64,000 nt of DNA, from NCBI GenBank assembly GCA_949878745.1, contig CATLBH010000004.1:40193-104192 (forward strand), read 5' to 3'. A model generated the notes under the pieces. That model had not been told where the DNA came from. It saw only the letters and a program-made list of their open reading frames with translations, and did not search any database. Shown here piece after piece: positions 8,801-16,605 of this stretch. The stretch's first letter is position 1. Every line of letters begins with the position of its first letter. This stretch comes from an uncultured Ruminiclostridium sp. (GTDB lineage Bacteria; Bacillota; Clostridia; Oscillospirales; Ruminococcaceae). A program made the translations under genes and the position numbers.

Positions 8801-10134
8801 AGAGAGACGGATATCACAGCGATTCAAAATACGACGGCTATCACCGCCAGCCCTATTTCACCAAGGAAAGCAAAAAGACCCATACCATTTTAGCCCCCCA
8901 GATGGCTCCCATTCACTTTGATCTTTTGGAACAGGCCTTCAGGTATTCGGGCTACAATATGGTTATTCTTAAAGATTATACAAAGGATATTGTTGACAAG
9001 GGCTTAAAGTACGTTAACAACGACGCCTGCTATCCCACCATACTGACGGTAGGCTCGCTTATGTCTGCTCTGGACAGCGGAAAATACGACCTGGACAACA
9101 CCTCGGTGCTGATTACCCAGACGGGCGGTGCCTGCCGCGCCACAAATTACGTGGGAATGATAAAAAAAGCCCTTAAGGAAGGCGGCTATCCCCAGATTCC
9201 CATTATCTCGGTGAATATGGTGGGCATGGAAAAGAACCCCGGATTTAAATACACCCCCTCTCTTATAGTAAGGGCAATGCTGGCCTTGGTGTACGGCGAT
9301 ACCTTAAGCCGCTGCCTGTACCGTGTGAGACCTTACGAGATCGAGAAGGGCAGCGCCAACAGACTTTACCAACAGTGGAACGAAAAACTCAAAAAGTCCC
9401 TTAAAAGCTTAAGCATAAGCGAATATAAGAAAAATATAGCCGCCATTGTAAAGGATTTCAACGAGCTTCCCACTCTCGACACCGAAAAGCCGAGAGTCGG
9501 CATAGTGGGCGAAATTCTGGTAAAATATCACCCCGTAGCGAACAATTTCGTGGTGGATCTTGTGGAATCAGAAGGAGCCGAAGCGGTAGTGCCCGATCTT
9601 ATGGGCTTTATCTACTTTATAATGGATCACGCCAACACCAGAAGGGAGCTTCTCACCGTCTCCAATTCCCGTTACTTCTTTATGAACAAGCTTATAGGGT
9701 TTTTGGAGCACCTGCAAAAGCCCTATCTTGAAGCGGTAAAGGATACCAAATTCGGAAGCCCCATGAGAATTTCCGAAATGAGAAAATTGGTGGACGGCAT
9801 TGTCTCCACAGGCAACATAGCGGGAGAAGGCTGGTTTCTTACCGCCGAAATGGTGGAGCTTATGCACGGCGGCGTAAACAATATAATCTGTATGCAGCCC
9901 TTCGCCTGCCTCCCCAATCACGTTACGGGAAAAGGCGTTATAGGAGAACTGAGAAGAAGAAACCCACTTTCCAACATCGTAGCCGTGGACTACGACCCCG
10001 GCGCATCGGAGGTTAACCAAATCAACCGCATAAAGCTTATGCTTTCCCACGCGGTGAGAAACGGAAACAGCGGTGATAAGGAAGAGATAAAGATTGAGGT
10101 TAAGGATAAATATTCGAAGCTTATAAACGCGTAG
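5857..10134 (+). CDS. 2-hydroxyacyl-CoA dehydratase activase-type protein (two BcrAD/BadFG ATPase domains plus DUF2229 and dehydratase-like region)
   Basis: 1425 residues from the ATG at 5857 (AAAGGA 9 bases before); an upstream in-frame ATG at 5776 lies in the promoter and is rejected. Two ASKHA ATPase domains are visible: the first begins at LDVGSTTVK (residues 6-14) and contains [11 protein letters not shown] near residue 121. The second begins at [10 protein letters not shown] (about residue 320) and contains [11 protein letters not shown] near residue 440. The single cysteine in each such motif corresponds to the ligand of the bridging [4Fe-4S] cluster in activators such as HgdC. A CGRC-NNC cysteine cluster follows near residue 600, then a DUF2229 region (about 670-890) and a C-terminal part resembling dehydratase subunits. 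Members couple ATP hydrolysis to low-potential electron transfer. The length and arrangement match the long fused form common in clostridia; the physiological substrate is not known. Confidence 0.85.
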   Translation: MFHIGLDVGSTTVKIVILDENGKTVHKKYQRHYSDIKKTLAEVLSEGIDKIGENLATVAVTGSGGINVAKWLDIPFVQEVTAGAVAIEKLIPQTDVAIELGGEDAKITYLKGGIEQRMNGTCAGGTGAFIDQMAALLNTDITGLNELAKKAETIYPIASRCGVFAKSDIQPLLNDGAKKSDVAASVFQSVVNQTISGLACGKPIRGKVAFLGGPLHYLSELRKRFIVTLNLKDDEIIFPEDANLFVATGAALSDSRGEVETPALRKKIEGLSGVQTHEVERLSPLFKDEEEKQTFLDRHAKAIIPTADFGSHKGKCYLGIDAGSTTTKAALINENDEILYSYYNNNMGDPLKSVIGILKEIYSLLPKEAYIAKVTATGYGEHLIKAALKADFGEIETMAHYKAAEHMLPGVEFILDIGGQDMKCIRVKDGEIQSILLNEACSSGCGSFIENFAVALGMTSAEFAQLGLTAEHPVDLGSRCTVFMNSRVKQAQKEGASVADISAGLSYSVVKNALFKVIKIRDPKDMGEKIIVQGGTFMNNSVLRAFELTCGREAVRPDKAGLMGAYGSALIAKARDDGKGSAIATLDKLEAFTITKSTARCGRCSNNCLLTISKFGDGTRFITNNRCERGAGLGTKKSELPNLFDYKYKLLFDRKSLSAEEAKRGVVGLPRVLGMYENYPFWHTFFTELGYKVLLSPDSGRDIYEMGMETMPSESVCYPAKLSHGHIEWLIQNGAEIIFYPSLPYEMDCGGKGDNHYNCPVVATYGEVIKNSIPELREHKVSFMNPFLPIYDKERMAERLVEELSPLGIKGDEIGAALAAAYKEDGNFKNKMRAKGEEVLALLEKTGQKGIVLAGRPYHIDPEINHGIPEMVNGYGFAVLTEDSVAHLGIDKLARPIRVVDQWMYHNRLYNAAAVVGERDYLELVQLNSFGCGLDAVTTDQVQEIMQGYGRLYTVLKIDEVNNLGAARIRLRSLISVSEERQRDGYHSDSKYDGYHRQPYFTKESKKTHTILAPQMAPIHFDLLEQAFRYSGYNMVILKDYTKDIVDKGLKYVNNDACYPTILTVGSLMSALDSGKYDLDNTSVLITQTGGACRATNYVGMIKKALKEGGYPQIPIISVNMVGMEKNPGFKYTPSLIVRAMLALVYGDTLSRCLYRVRPYEIEKGSANRLYQQWNEKLKKSLKSLSISEYKKNIAAIVKDFNELPTLDTEKPRVGIVGEILVKYHPVANNFVVDLVESEGAEAVVPDLMGFIYFIMDHANTRRELLTVSNSRYFFMNKLIGFLEHLQKPYLEAVKDTKFGSPMRISEMRKLVDGIVSTGNIAGEGWFLTAEMVELMHGGVNNIICMQPFACLPNHVTGKGVIGELRRRNPLSNIVAVDYDPGASEVNQINRIKLMLSHAVRNGNSGDKEEIKIEVKDKYSKLINA

Positions 10135-10155
10135 TGTGTAAAAGGCGGTGAATCT

Positions 10156-10479
10156 ACGTCCGAAGTAAATATCAATATTAAAGTTGACGCGGCGTTAAAA
10201 CAGGAAGCGGAAGCGCTGTTCAGCGATTTTGGCTTGAATATGTCATCGGCGATATCTATGTTTTTGCGCTCGGCGGTCAATAACGACGGAATCCCCTTTG
10301 AAATAAAGCGGCCTGTCCCCAACGAGGAAACCAAAGCCGCTTTAGACGAATACGAGGAAATGAAGAGCGATTTTGTCAAATATAAGCGATATTCCTCATT
10401 TGACGAAGCTTTGGACGAGGTGTTTCAAGTGAATATTGCGGATTTCGTGAGTGCCATATCGAACCTGACCGGCTTTTGA
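10156..10479 (+). pseudogene. DinJ/RelB-family antitoxin, start codon apparently lost
   Basis: Reading 10156-10479 gives a DinJ/RelB ribbon-helix-helix sequence: VNINIKVDAALKQEAEALF, then FGLNMSSAISMFLRSAV, then GIPFEI. No ATG, GTG or TTG exists in frame before the conserved N-terminal strand. The first is a TTG at 10234, inside the DNA-binding helix region. A good Shine-Dalgarno (GGCGGTGA, 10144-10151) sits just ahead of an ACG codon at 10156, which may be a mutated ATG. The reading frame then runs on into what was toxin DNA in another frame. The locus looks like a dead or dying toxin-antitoxin module. Initiation at ACG cannot be excluded. Confidence 0.7.
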
Positions 10480-10550
10480 TTTATCGCGTGGAAAAAGACG
10501 AGATCGAATTGTTTTTATACAGAACGGGAACACATTCCGATCTGTTTTAA
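10425..10550 (+). pseudogene. YafQ/RelE-family toxin, C-terminal fragment
   Basis: In the frame ending at the TAA at 10548-10550, the sequence reads GFRECHIEPDRLLIYRVEKD and ends RTGTHSDLF, which is the characteristic C-terminus of YafQ-type mRNA interferases. The catalytic His before DLF is still present. The N-terminal half of the toxin (roughly 55-60 residues) is missing: the fragment joins directly to the antitoxin's end, so an internal deletion removed the antitoxin/toxin junction. Confidence 0.8.
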
Positions 10551-10591
10551 AGAAAAAATACGATTCACCCCATAGAAGAAAGGACAAAAAA

Positions 10592-11536
10592 ATGGCAGAA
10601 GTCAGATTCAGCACGTCAAACGACAGCAAACCCGAAGGCAAAAAATACGGAAAATTCGTTATTATTGCGATTGTGATATTTTTGCTGATAGTGGTGCTTT
10701 TCAACTCATTCAGTATAGTAAACGAGGGCTATATCGGCGTAAAATACCGCTTCGGCGCCATAACGAGAGCGGATATGACCGCGGGACTCAATATGCACAT
10801 TCCCTTTATCGAGGAAATAGTTCAGGTGGACACGAGGGAACAGGTTTACGCCGTCACCACCGACGCCTACACCAGCGACACCCAGTCGGTGCAGTCGCTT
10901 CAGCTTAAGCTTAATTACTGCTACGACGGCACAAAGCTCAGCAACATTATAAGAAACATAGGAATCGCCAATGTGGAAACAAAGCTTCTGGTGCCCAACG
11001 TGCAGAAGATAGCCAAGGACGCCATAGGAAAGGTCAAAGCGGAACAATTGGTACAATCCCGCGCCGACGTTACCGCCGAAATACAGAATTCCCTGACGGA
11101 AATACTCAGTGAGTACGGAGTGGTAGTTACCGCCTTCGCCATTGAAAACCTAAATTTCGACAGCGCCTTCGAGGAATCAATTCAAGCAAAGGTAATAGCC
11201 GAACAGGATGCTCTCAAAATGGAAAACAAAACCAAGGCCATAGCCGAAGAGGGAAAACAAACCGTAATCGCCGCCCAAGCCGAGGCGGATTCCAAAAAGA
11301 TAGCCGCCGAAGCGGAAGCGGAAGCCATAAGACTTATTCAGGAGCAGCTGGCCAATTCCCCCAACTACACCGACTATCTTAAGGTTGAGCGCTGGAACGG
11401 CGTCCTTCCCCAGGTGGTAAGCGACGGAGCGAATCCTTTTGTGGCTCTCGGCTCATCCAATACATCCTCCGGTAATTCCTCCGGCGGAGCTGTCCCAAGA
11501 AATACTGCCCCTGCGGTTCCAGAAACGGCTGAATAA
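10592..11536 (+). CDS. SPFH/band 7 (prohibitin/HflC-like) membrane protein
   Basis: 314 residues with AAAGGA before the ATG. There is a short charged N-terminus, then one membrane helix (residues about 23-40, FVIIAIVIFLLIVVLF), then the SPFH domain (IVNEGYIGVKYRFGAI, GLNMHIPFIEEI). This is followed by an Ala/Glu/Lys-rich coiled coil (about residues 205-265) and a Gly/Ser/Asn-rich tail. SPFH proteins oligomerise into membrane microdomain scaffolds or cap FtsH-type proteases; which applies here is unknown. The gene is followed after 32 bases by pcrA. Confidence 0.85.
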   Translation: MAEVRFSTSNDSKPEGKKYGKFVIIAIVIFLLIVVLFNSFSIVNEGYIGVKYRFGAITRADMTAGLNMHIPFIEEIVQVDTREQVYAVTTDAYTSDTQSVQSLQLKLNYCYDGTKLSNIIRNIGIANVETKLLVPNVQKIAKDAIGKVKAEQLVQSRADVTAEIQNSLTEILSEYGVVVTAFAIENLNFDSAFEESIQAKVIAEQDALKMENKTKAIAEEGKQTVIAAQAEADSKKIAAEAEAEAIRLIQEQLANSPNYTDYLKVERWNGVLPQVVSDGANPFVALGSSNTSSGNSSGGAVPRNTAPAVPETAE

Positions 11537-11568
11537 ACGACAAAAAGAACAGGATAAAAAACAATAAT

Positions 11569-13941
11569 ATGAATAATTTTACTCAAGTAAAAAAGCAGTG
11601 TATAGACAGATTTTTTTCGAGAACCAATCCCAGACAGCGCGAGGCGATTTATCGCCTGAACGGCGCCGTTCTCATCATTGCGGGAGCGGGAAGCGGAAAG
11701 ACCACCGTTTTGTGCAATCGCATAGCCAATATGCTGTTGTTCGGCAAAAGCTTCCACACTGAATTTGAGCGGGACTTTTCATCGGAGGACGAAGCCTTTC
11801 TTTTAAGCTACGCCGACGGAAAAGAGGAAAACACCCCCGAAAACACCGCCCGCCTTTCAACGCTGCTGGGCTTTGAACGCGCCGCGCCGTGGCGCATAAT
11901 GGCGGTCACCTTTACCAATAAGGCGGCGGGCGAGCTTCGCGAAAGACTGGAGCGTATGAACGCGGGAGGAAAAGACGTTTTTGCGGGAACATTTCACTCC
12001 GCCTGTGTAAAAATGCTGAGAAGGGGCATTGAGGAGCTGGGCTATAAAAGCTCCTTCACTATCTATGACACCGACGACAGTCTGAGGGTCATAAAAGAAG
12101 TGATGAAATACCTGAACATCTCCGACAAGGCCTTCAGCCCCAAGGAGTTTCAAAGCAAAATAAGCCGCGCCAAGGACAAGCTTATTACCCCCGAACGCTT
12201 TTCCGTGTTCGGCGAGGGGGGAAAGCCCGATTTCAAGCTGGAAAAAGCCCGCGATATCTACACCGAATACCAAAAGCGCCTTAAGTCCGCCAACGCGCTT
12301 GACTTCGACGATATTATCATGAAAACGGTGGAGCTGCTGGAAAAAAGTCCCTCCGTGCTTGAGCGGTGGCAAAACAGCTTTGATTACATAATGGTGGACG
12401 AGTATCAGGACACCAATATGGCCCAGTACAAGCTGATTTCCCTTTTGGCGGCAGGCAGCGGGAATCTTTGCGTGGTGGGCGACGAGGACCAGAGTATTTA
12501 CCGATTCAGAGGGGCCACAATAGAAAATATTCTCAGCTTCGAAAAGGAGTTTCAAGCCAAGGTTATTAAGCTGGAGCAAAATTACCGCTCCACCGAAACA
12601 ATCCTCAACGCCGCCAACGCGGTTATCTGCAACAATACCCAAAGAAAAGGAAAAAATCTATGGAGCGATCTGGGCGAGGGGGAAAAGATAACCCTCCGAA
12701 CCCTGCACACCGAAACCGAGGAAGCCAACTTTGTGTCGGAAAAAATACTGGAGCTGAAAAAGGACGGAAGCAGCTTTAACGACAACGCCGTTTTATACCG
12801 CACCAACGCCCAATCCCGAAACATAGAGCTTTCTCTCTCCAAAAACGGAATACCCTACCGCATTATAGGCGGCACCAAGTTTTATGAGCGGAAGGAAATA
12901 AAAGACATAATCGCCTATTTGAGCGTTATCAACAATCCTGCCGACAACCTGAGACTGAACCGAATAATAAACGAACCGAAACGAGGAATAGGCGACGCCA
13001 CCCAGGCGGAAATTTACCGAATAGCCGACGGCCTCGGCATAACGCCCATAGAGGTAATGGAGCGCTCCGCCGAATTCGTTACCATCGAAAAGAAAAGCAA
13101 GGTGCTTGAACCGCTGGGAAGAATGTTCCGCGAGCTCAGCGAAAACGAAGACAGGGATCTGGACGGAATAATCGACGACGTTCTGGCCGAAACCGGCTAC
13201 GAGTCCATGCTCCTGACCCAAGGGGACGAGGGCGCGGCAAGGCTCGAAAACATCAAGGAGCTTAAATCCGGCGCAATCGCCTTTATGGAAGAAAACGAGG
13301 AGCACAGCCTTTCCGATTATCTGGAAAACCTCGCCCTTATAACCGACCTTGACAGCTATGAAGCGGGGGAGGACCGAGTGGTGCTGATGACCATGCACGG
13401 CGCGAAGGGGCTGGAATTCGAAAACGTTTTCATTGTGGGCGCGGAGGAAAACATTTTCCCCTCCTACCGTTCCCAGCTGGACAGCAGCGAGATAGAAGAA
13501 GAACGCCGTCTCGCTTACGTGGCCATAACGAGAGCGAAAAAAAGGCTCTTTATTTCCAACGCGAAGCAAAGGCTTCTGTTCGGCTCCACACAGAGAAACA
13601 AGCTTTCAAGATTTGTGGGCGAAATCCCTTCGGAGTACCTTGAAGTCAACGACAGTACGCTTGCCGCGGATACGGAAGCCCCCAGAACGCGCAGACCGCA
13701 GAAAATCGGATATTTACAGCAGGAGGCCCGCCACGCTCAGGTGGAAAAAATGGCAGCGCGAATCGCTTCGGCTCATGCCGAAAGCTTTTCGGCGGGAGAC
13801 AGGATACATCACAGGGTGTTCGGAGACGGAACGGTGATTACCGCGAAGCCTATGGGGAACGATACTCTTTTGGAAATAGCGTTTGATACCGTGGGGACTA
13901 AAAAGATTATGGCGAATTTCGCCAAGGCGGAAAAAATATAA
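11569..13941 (+). CDS. pcrA: ATP-dependent DNA helicase PcrA/UvrD
   Basis: 790 residues, superfamily 1A 3'-5' helicase acting in repair and in clearing RecA filaments. Visible motifs: Walker A GAGSGKTT (about residues 39-46), TFTNKAA motif Ia, Walker B VDEYQDTN, GDEDQSIYRFRGA motif III, QNYRST motif IV, TMHGAKGLEF motif V and VAITRAKK motif VI. The C-terminal about 50 residues (GDRIHHRVFGDGTV onward) are the Tudor-like RNA-polymerase-binding domain of PcrA. The length is somewhat above the usual about 740, partly from an insertion between motifs I and Ia (residues about 55-95). The Shine-Dalgarno is weak (AGGA, 14 bases upstream), suggesting translational coupling to the SPFH gene or inefficient initiation. 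Confidence 0.93.
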   Translation: MNNFTQVKKQCIDRFFSRTNPRQREAIYRLNGAVLIIAGAGSGKTTVLCNRIANMLLFGKSFHTEFERDFSSEDEAFLLSYADGKEENTPENTARLSTLLGFERAAPWRIMAVTFTNKAAGELRERLERMNAGGKDVFAGTFHSACVKMLRRGIEELGYKSSFTIYDTDDSLRVIKEVMKYLNISDKAFSPKEFQSKISRAKDKLITPERFSVFGEGGKPDFKLEKARDIYTEYQKRLKSANALDFDDIIMKTVELLEKSPSVLERWQNSFDYIMVDEYQDTNMAQYKLISLLAAGSGNLCVVGDEDQSIYRFRGATIENILSFEKEFQAKVIKLEQNYRSTETILNAANAVICNNTQRKGKNLWSDLGEGEKITLRTLHTETEEANFVSEKILELKKDGSSFNDNAVLYRTNAQSRNIELSLSKNGIPYRIIGGTKFYERKEIKDIIAYLSVINNPADNLRLNRIINEPKRGIGDATQAEIYRIADGLGITPIEVMERSAEFVTIEKKSKVLEPLGRMFRELSENEDRDLDGIIDDVLAETGYESMLLTQGDEGAARLENIKELKSGAIAFMEENEEHSLSDYLENLALITDLDSYEAGEDRVVLMTMHGAKGLEFENVFIVGAEENIFPSYRSQLDSSEIEEERRLAYVAITRAKKRLFISNAKQRLLFGSTQRNKLSRFVGEIPSEYLEVNDSTLAADTEAPRTRRPQKIGYLQQEARHAQVEKMAARIASAHAESFSAGDRIHHRVFGDGTVITAKPMGNDTLLEIAFDTVGTKKIMANFAKAEKI

Positions 13942-13984
13942 GCAGTTAAAGGCAAAAAAGCAAAAAAAAGAAAAAAACAAAAAA

Positions 13985-14063
13985 GGCGGCGAAGCCGCCC
14001 GATGTCCTTTTCGCTTCCTTTTCGGACACCGAAAAGGAAGTGGGGTGTGGGGCAAAGCCCCAC
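13985..14063. repeat. Family C hairpin cluster, copy 1
   Basis: Three perfect hairpins in a row: GGCGGC-gaa-GCCGCC (13985-13999), CTTCCTTTTCGG-aca-CCGAAAAGGAAG (14014-14040) and GTGGGGC-aaa-GCCCCAC (14047-14063). It follows pcrA by 43 bases. Related units occur at 16334-16562 and 49545-49604. Confidence 0.75.
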
Positions 14064-14073
14064 CGCCACCGCT

Positions 14074-14184
14074 TAATACTAATCTTTGGTCAAGATATAG
14101 ACAAATAATATGGAGGACCAAAGATTAGTGCTTTGGGTGCAATCTTTAATCAAGTCTACGACTTGATTAAAGATTGGTATAAGA
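14074..14184. repeat. Family A palindromic repeat, copy 3 (double hairpin with linker)
   Basis: Hairpin one pairs TACTAATCTTTGGTC with GACCAAAGATTAGT. The linker AGTGCTTTGGGTGC occupies 14127-14140. Hairpin two pairs AATCTTTAATCAAGT with ACTTGATTAAAGATT perfectly around a five-base loop. Confidence 0.8.
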
Positions 14185-14278
14185 TCAAAAAACACCCCTA
14201 TAAGCCCGACGCGTAAAAACCAACGTTAGAAGCGGGCGAAGCCGCCGCTTCGGGACAAAAAGAAAAAACTTAAGCCAC

Positions 14279-14318
14279 AACCCGCCAACCCCGTCTTAAA
14301 ACGAGATTTGGCGGGTTT
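14279..14318 (+). terminator. GC-rich hairpin, possible terminator
   Basis: AACCCGCCAA pairs with TTGGCGGGTT, followed by TTAAT. It lies in the gene-free stretch 13942-14489, between the pcrA 3' repeats and the toxin-antitoxin promoter. Confidence 0.45.
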
Positions 14319-14339
14319 AATCCTGTAAGCATGAAATTA

Positions 14340-14389
14340 TACTAATCTTTGGTCAACATTTTTCTCTATAATCTGACCAAAGATTAGTA
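14340..14389. repeat. Family A palindromic repeat, copy 4
   Basis: TACTAATCTTTGGTCA and TGACCAAAGATTAGTA are perfect 16-base inverted arms around an 18-base AT-rich centre. Confidence 0.8.
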
Positions 14390-14415
14390 TTAGTATTATT
14401 TGCCAAAAAATCCCC

Positions 14416-14444
14416 TTGACACCATTGCATAAAAAAGATATAAT
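14416..14444 (+). promoter_or_regulatory. Strong sigma-A promoter of the toxin-antitoxin operon
   Basis: Consensus TTGACA, 17-base spacer, consensus TATAAT. The start codon at 14490 follows AAGGAGG, also near consensus. Confidence 0.85.
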
Positions 14445-14489
14445 ATAATCAGAATTATACTATCACCGTAAAATTTAAGGAGGTACACC

Positions 14490-14777
14490 ATGAACATTCG
14501 CCCATCCGCGGCAATCCGCCAAAACTACAACGAAATCGCCGACCTTTGCAGAAAAACGTCCGAGCCCGTCTTTCTCACAAAAAACGGCGAAGGCGACTTA
14601 GTCGTAATGGATATCGAATCCTTTGAAAGAAGAGAAAAAATGCTGAAGCTCCGAGAAGAGCTGCTTGCGGTGGAAGAAGATCGGGCGGCGGGGGTCAAAG
14701 GGTACACCGTCAGGGAAGTCGCTTCTATGATGAGAAAAATTATCAAGGAGACTCAAGAAAATGAATCCTCCGAATAA
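14490..14777 (+). CDS. Phd/YefM-family antitoxin
   Basis: 95 residues. The N-terminal half has the Phd/YefM fold signature: MNIRPSAAIRQNYNEIADLC, then EPVFLTKNGEGDLVVMDIESF. The C-terminal acidic/Lys-rich part would wrap the toxin. It should bind its own promoter (14416-14444) and neutralise the product of the next gene, whose start overlaps this stop by 17 bases. This is the usual antitoxin-first, coupled arrangement. Confidence 0.88.
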   Translation: MNIRPSAAIRQNYNEIADLCRKTSEPVFLTKNGEGDLVVMDIESFERREKMLKLREELLAVEEDRAAGVKGYTVREVASMMRKIIKETQENESSE

Positions 14778-15087
14778 ATATAACGTCATAGTATCCGAAA
14801 CAGCCACAAAAATGCTTCTGGAACACGCCGCCTTTTTGGCGGCTGTCAACCCCAAAGCAGCCGAAAAACTTACGGTTGCATTTGAAACCGCCGCCGAATC
14901 CTTGGAGGAAACACCCCAAAGGTGCCCTTGGCTTAAACGAGACGAGCTCCCTACAAAAAAATATAAATTTTTATTGTTTGAAAAAAGATATATGTTGATT
15001 TTTCAAATTTGTGATATGAATATTTATGTAGATTACGCACTCGACTGCCGCCAAGACTACAACTGGCTCACAAGCAGCTTTCAGTGA
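14761..15087 (+). CDS. RelE/ParE-superfamily toxin
   Basis: 108 residues overlapping the antitoxin by 17 bases. The sequence YNVIVSETATKMLLEHAAFL followed by a PKAAEKL helix and the strands KYKFLLFEKRYMLIFQI is typical of RelE/ParE folds. The C-terminal strand NIYVDYALDCRQDY has the position of the catalytic region in RelE toxins, where a D-RQDY ending is common. The likely activity is ribosome-dependent mRNA cleavage, but ParE-type gyrase inhibition cannot be excluded from sequence. Its last 7 bases overlap the convergent gene at 15081. Confidence 0.82.
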   Translation: MNPPNKYNVIVSETATKMLLEHAAFLAAVNPKAAEKLTVAFETAAESLEETPQRCPWLKRDELPTKKYKFLLFEKRYMLIFQICDMNIYVDYALDCRQDYNWLTSSFQ

Positions 15088-15509
15088 AGCGCCCCGTAAG
15101 TGATCCATTCCGGCAAAATCCCGTTATTGTAAAGGGAAATAACAAGATAAATTATCCCCCCAACCACCGATATCACCGTACCCGCCAGCGCCAGACCTCT
15201 GTACCGTTTCCCCTGTACGAATCCGATTACGGAAGCCAACACTCCTATCGGGTGAAGTATCATGGATATGGTGAACATCCCCACTATGGCGCATACAAAT
15301 CCCAGCACCGTCAGAAGATCGGATACTCCAAGCGGCGGCTTGGGTCTTGCCGGCATCATATAAACGGGCTGCACGGGAGGCGCCGAGGGAACGTTTACGT
15401 TGGAAACGGGAGGCTCCGGCTGTCCCGGGTTAAAGCTTTCACAGCGGCAGTTGAAACAGAAAACGTTCCCGTCATTGTTTTCCGCGCCGCAGTTTTTACA
15501 GTATTTCAT
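15081..15509 (-). CDS. Zinc-ribbon plus DUF4190-type small membrane protein
   Basis: 142 residues with AAAGGCGG before the ATG. The N-terminus is a zinc ribbon (CKNCG at residues 4-8, CFNCRC at about 18-23), followed by a Pro-rich linker (to about residue 60) and two hydrophobic segments (about 62-90 and 103-125) of the DUF4190 type. Such proteins are frequent in clostridia and have no established role. It converges on the toxin gene with a 7-base overlap. Confidence 0.75.
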   Translation of the reverse strand: MKYCKNCGAENNDGNVFCFNCRCESFNPGQPEPPVSNVNVPSAPPVQPVYMMPARPKPPLGVSDLLTVLGFVCAIVGMFTISMILHPIGVLASVIGFVQGKRYRGLALAGTVISVVGGIIYLVISLYNNGILPEWITYGALH

Positions 15510-15536
15510 ATTTTGATCCGCCTTTCATTTAAATTA

Positions 15537-16280
15537 CTAAACAAGAATAACCCATCTTATAGCCCCTATTATAAGGAGATGAATCGGGTAGAATATATAA
15601 AATATCCATTTATGCACGGGCTTGTCGCTTCCCTTTCGGCCATTATAAAAAAGTACGAGTATAACGGGGGCAAGAATTACGCCCAACTGAAACCAATCTC
15701 TTGAAAAATCCATCATTGTGAACAGGAAAAACACGGTGGGAATAAGATAGCTTAAAGTAAAGGCCGTCCACTTTGCTTTAGGCTTATCCTTAAAAATATG
15801 GAGGAAAAGACAAGCCAACACATTCATAAACGCCCAGTCACCAATAAAAGAGAGTACACAAAGTAATATTATAAGTATTATCCTCAGCGGAAGCGGAATT
15901 TTTTTGAAATCCCAGACTCTTATTGCGATAAGACCCAGAAAAAGCGTAAAAATAACGCTTTGATACGGCAGAAGGTTAAACTGCCCGTCAATAAAAACAA
16001 CGGGCAAACACCCGAACTCGAAAAACACAAAGGGCGCCCATGATATCAAAGTGAAAATCAAAAGCCTGTTCTGATATTTGGTCACGCTGCGGGTATGCTC
16101 GTACCCCTCGGCAACAAAGAACGCCATTATTCCGGCCGTGATCCTTCCTATAAGGTGCATAAACCCGCCTAAAAGGGGGTTGGCCTCGTCCACGAAGGCC
16201 CAGGCTATGTGGTCGATCAGCATTGCAATTACGGCTATATATTTAAGCTGATTTCTGTTGAGAATTTTTAAATTTTCCAT
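15537..16280 (-). CDS. TraX-family membrane protein
   Basis: 247 residues with AGAGG before the ATG. It has about seven to eight hydrophobic segments. The N-terminal pattern LKYIAVIAMLIDHIAWAF, then GRITAGIMAFFVAEGYEHT, is characteristic of the TraX family. F-plasmid TraX acetylates pilin, but chromosomal clostridial homologues have no known substrate. It is separated from the YdcF gene upstream by the hairpin array at 16334-16562, so it is probably transcribed on its own. Confidence 0.8.
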   Translation of the reverse strand: MENLKILNRNQLKYIAVIAMLIDHIAWAFVDEANPLLGGFMHLIGRITAGIMAFFVAEGYEHTRSVTKYQNRLLIFTLISWAPFVFFEFGCLPVVFIDGQFNLLPYQSVIFTLFLGLIAIRVWDFKKIPLPLRIILIILLCVLSFIGDWAFMNVLACLFLHIFKDKPKAKWTAFTLSYLIPTVFFLFTMMDFSRDWFQLGVILAPVILVLFYNGRKGSDKPVHKWIFYIFYPIHLLIIGAIRWVILV

Positions 16281-16333
16281 TTTTACCTCTTTTTTGGGGG
16301 CAAATAGTCGGGATCAATGCGCGGGCTTTACCG

Positions 16334-16562
16334 TTCGGGGATAACCCCGAAGGGAAGCTCGTGCTTGTCGTAACAGGGGAAGCCCTCTCTTGCAGGGCTT
16401 CCCCTCTTGAAAAACAGTCCGCCGGACTGTTTTTCAATTCACCCCTTGCGGAGCGCCCTTCGGCGTAAAGAGAATTTCGCCCTCTGCGGAGGGCGACCAA
16501 AGGGACTTTGTCCCTTTGGAAACCCTACTTCCTTTTTGGATCCCAAAAAGGAAGCGAAAAAA
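16334..16562. repeat. Family C hairpin array, copy 2 (at least six consecutive hairpins)
   Basis: In order: TTCGGGG-ataa-CCCCGAA (16334-16351), a 12-bp stem AGGGGAAGCCCT with a 7-base loop (16375-16405), a 13-bp stem TGAAAAACAGTCC with a 3-base loop (16408-16436), CGCCCTC-tgcg-GAGGGCG (16479-16496), CCAAAGGGAC-ttt-GTCCCTTTGG (16497-16519), and CTTCCTTTTTGG-atc-CCAAAAAGGAAG (16528-16554). All are perfect. The last is the family C core. There is no gene in this gap. Confidence 0.85.
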
Positions 16563-16605
16563 GAATTGATGGTTTTTTAGCGCTTTTTTTATTATATATA
16601 CAACC

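Noticed and set aside
7684..8817. Long antisense open frame of 377 codons within the activase gene
   Set aside because: It lies entirely opposite a strongly recognised coding region, has no family resemblance, and is explained by the codon bias of the sense strand.
16334..16562. CRISPR-like array
   Set aside because: The hairpins differ in sequence and spacing; there is no constant direct repeat and no cas gene.
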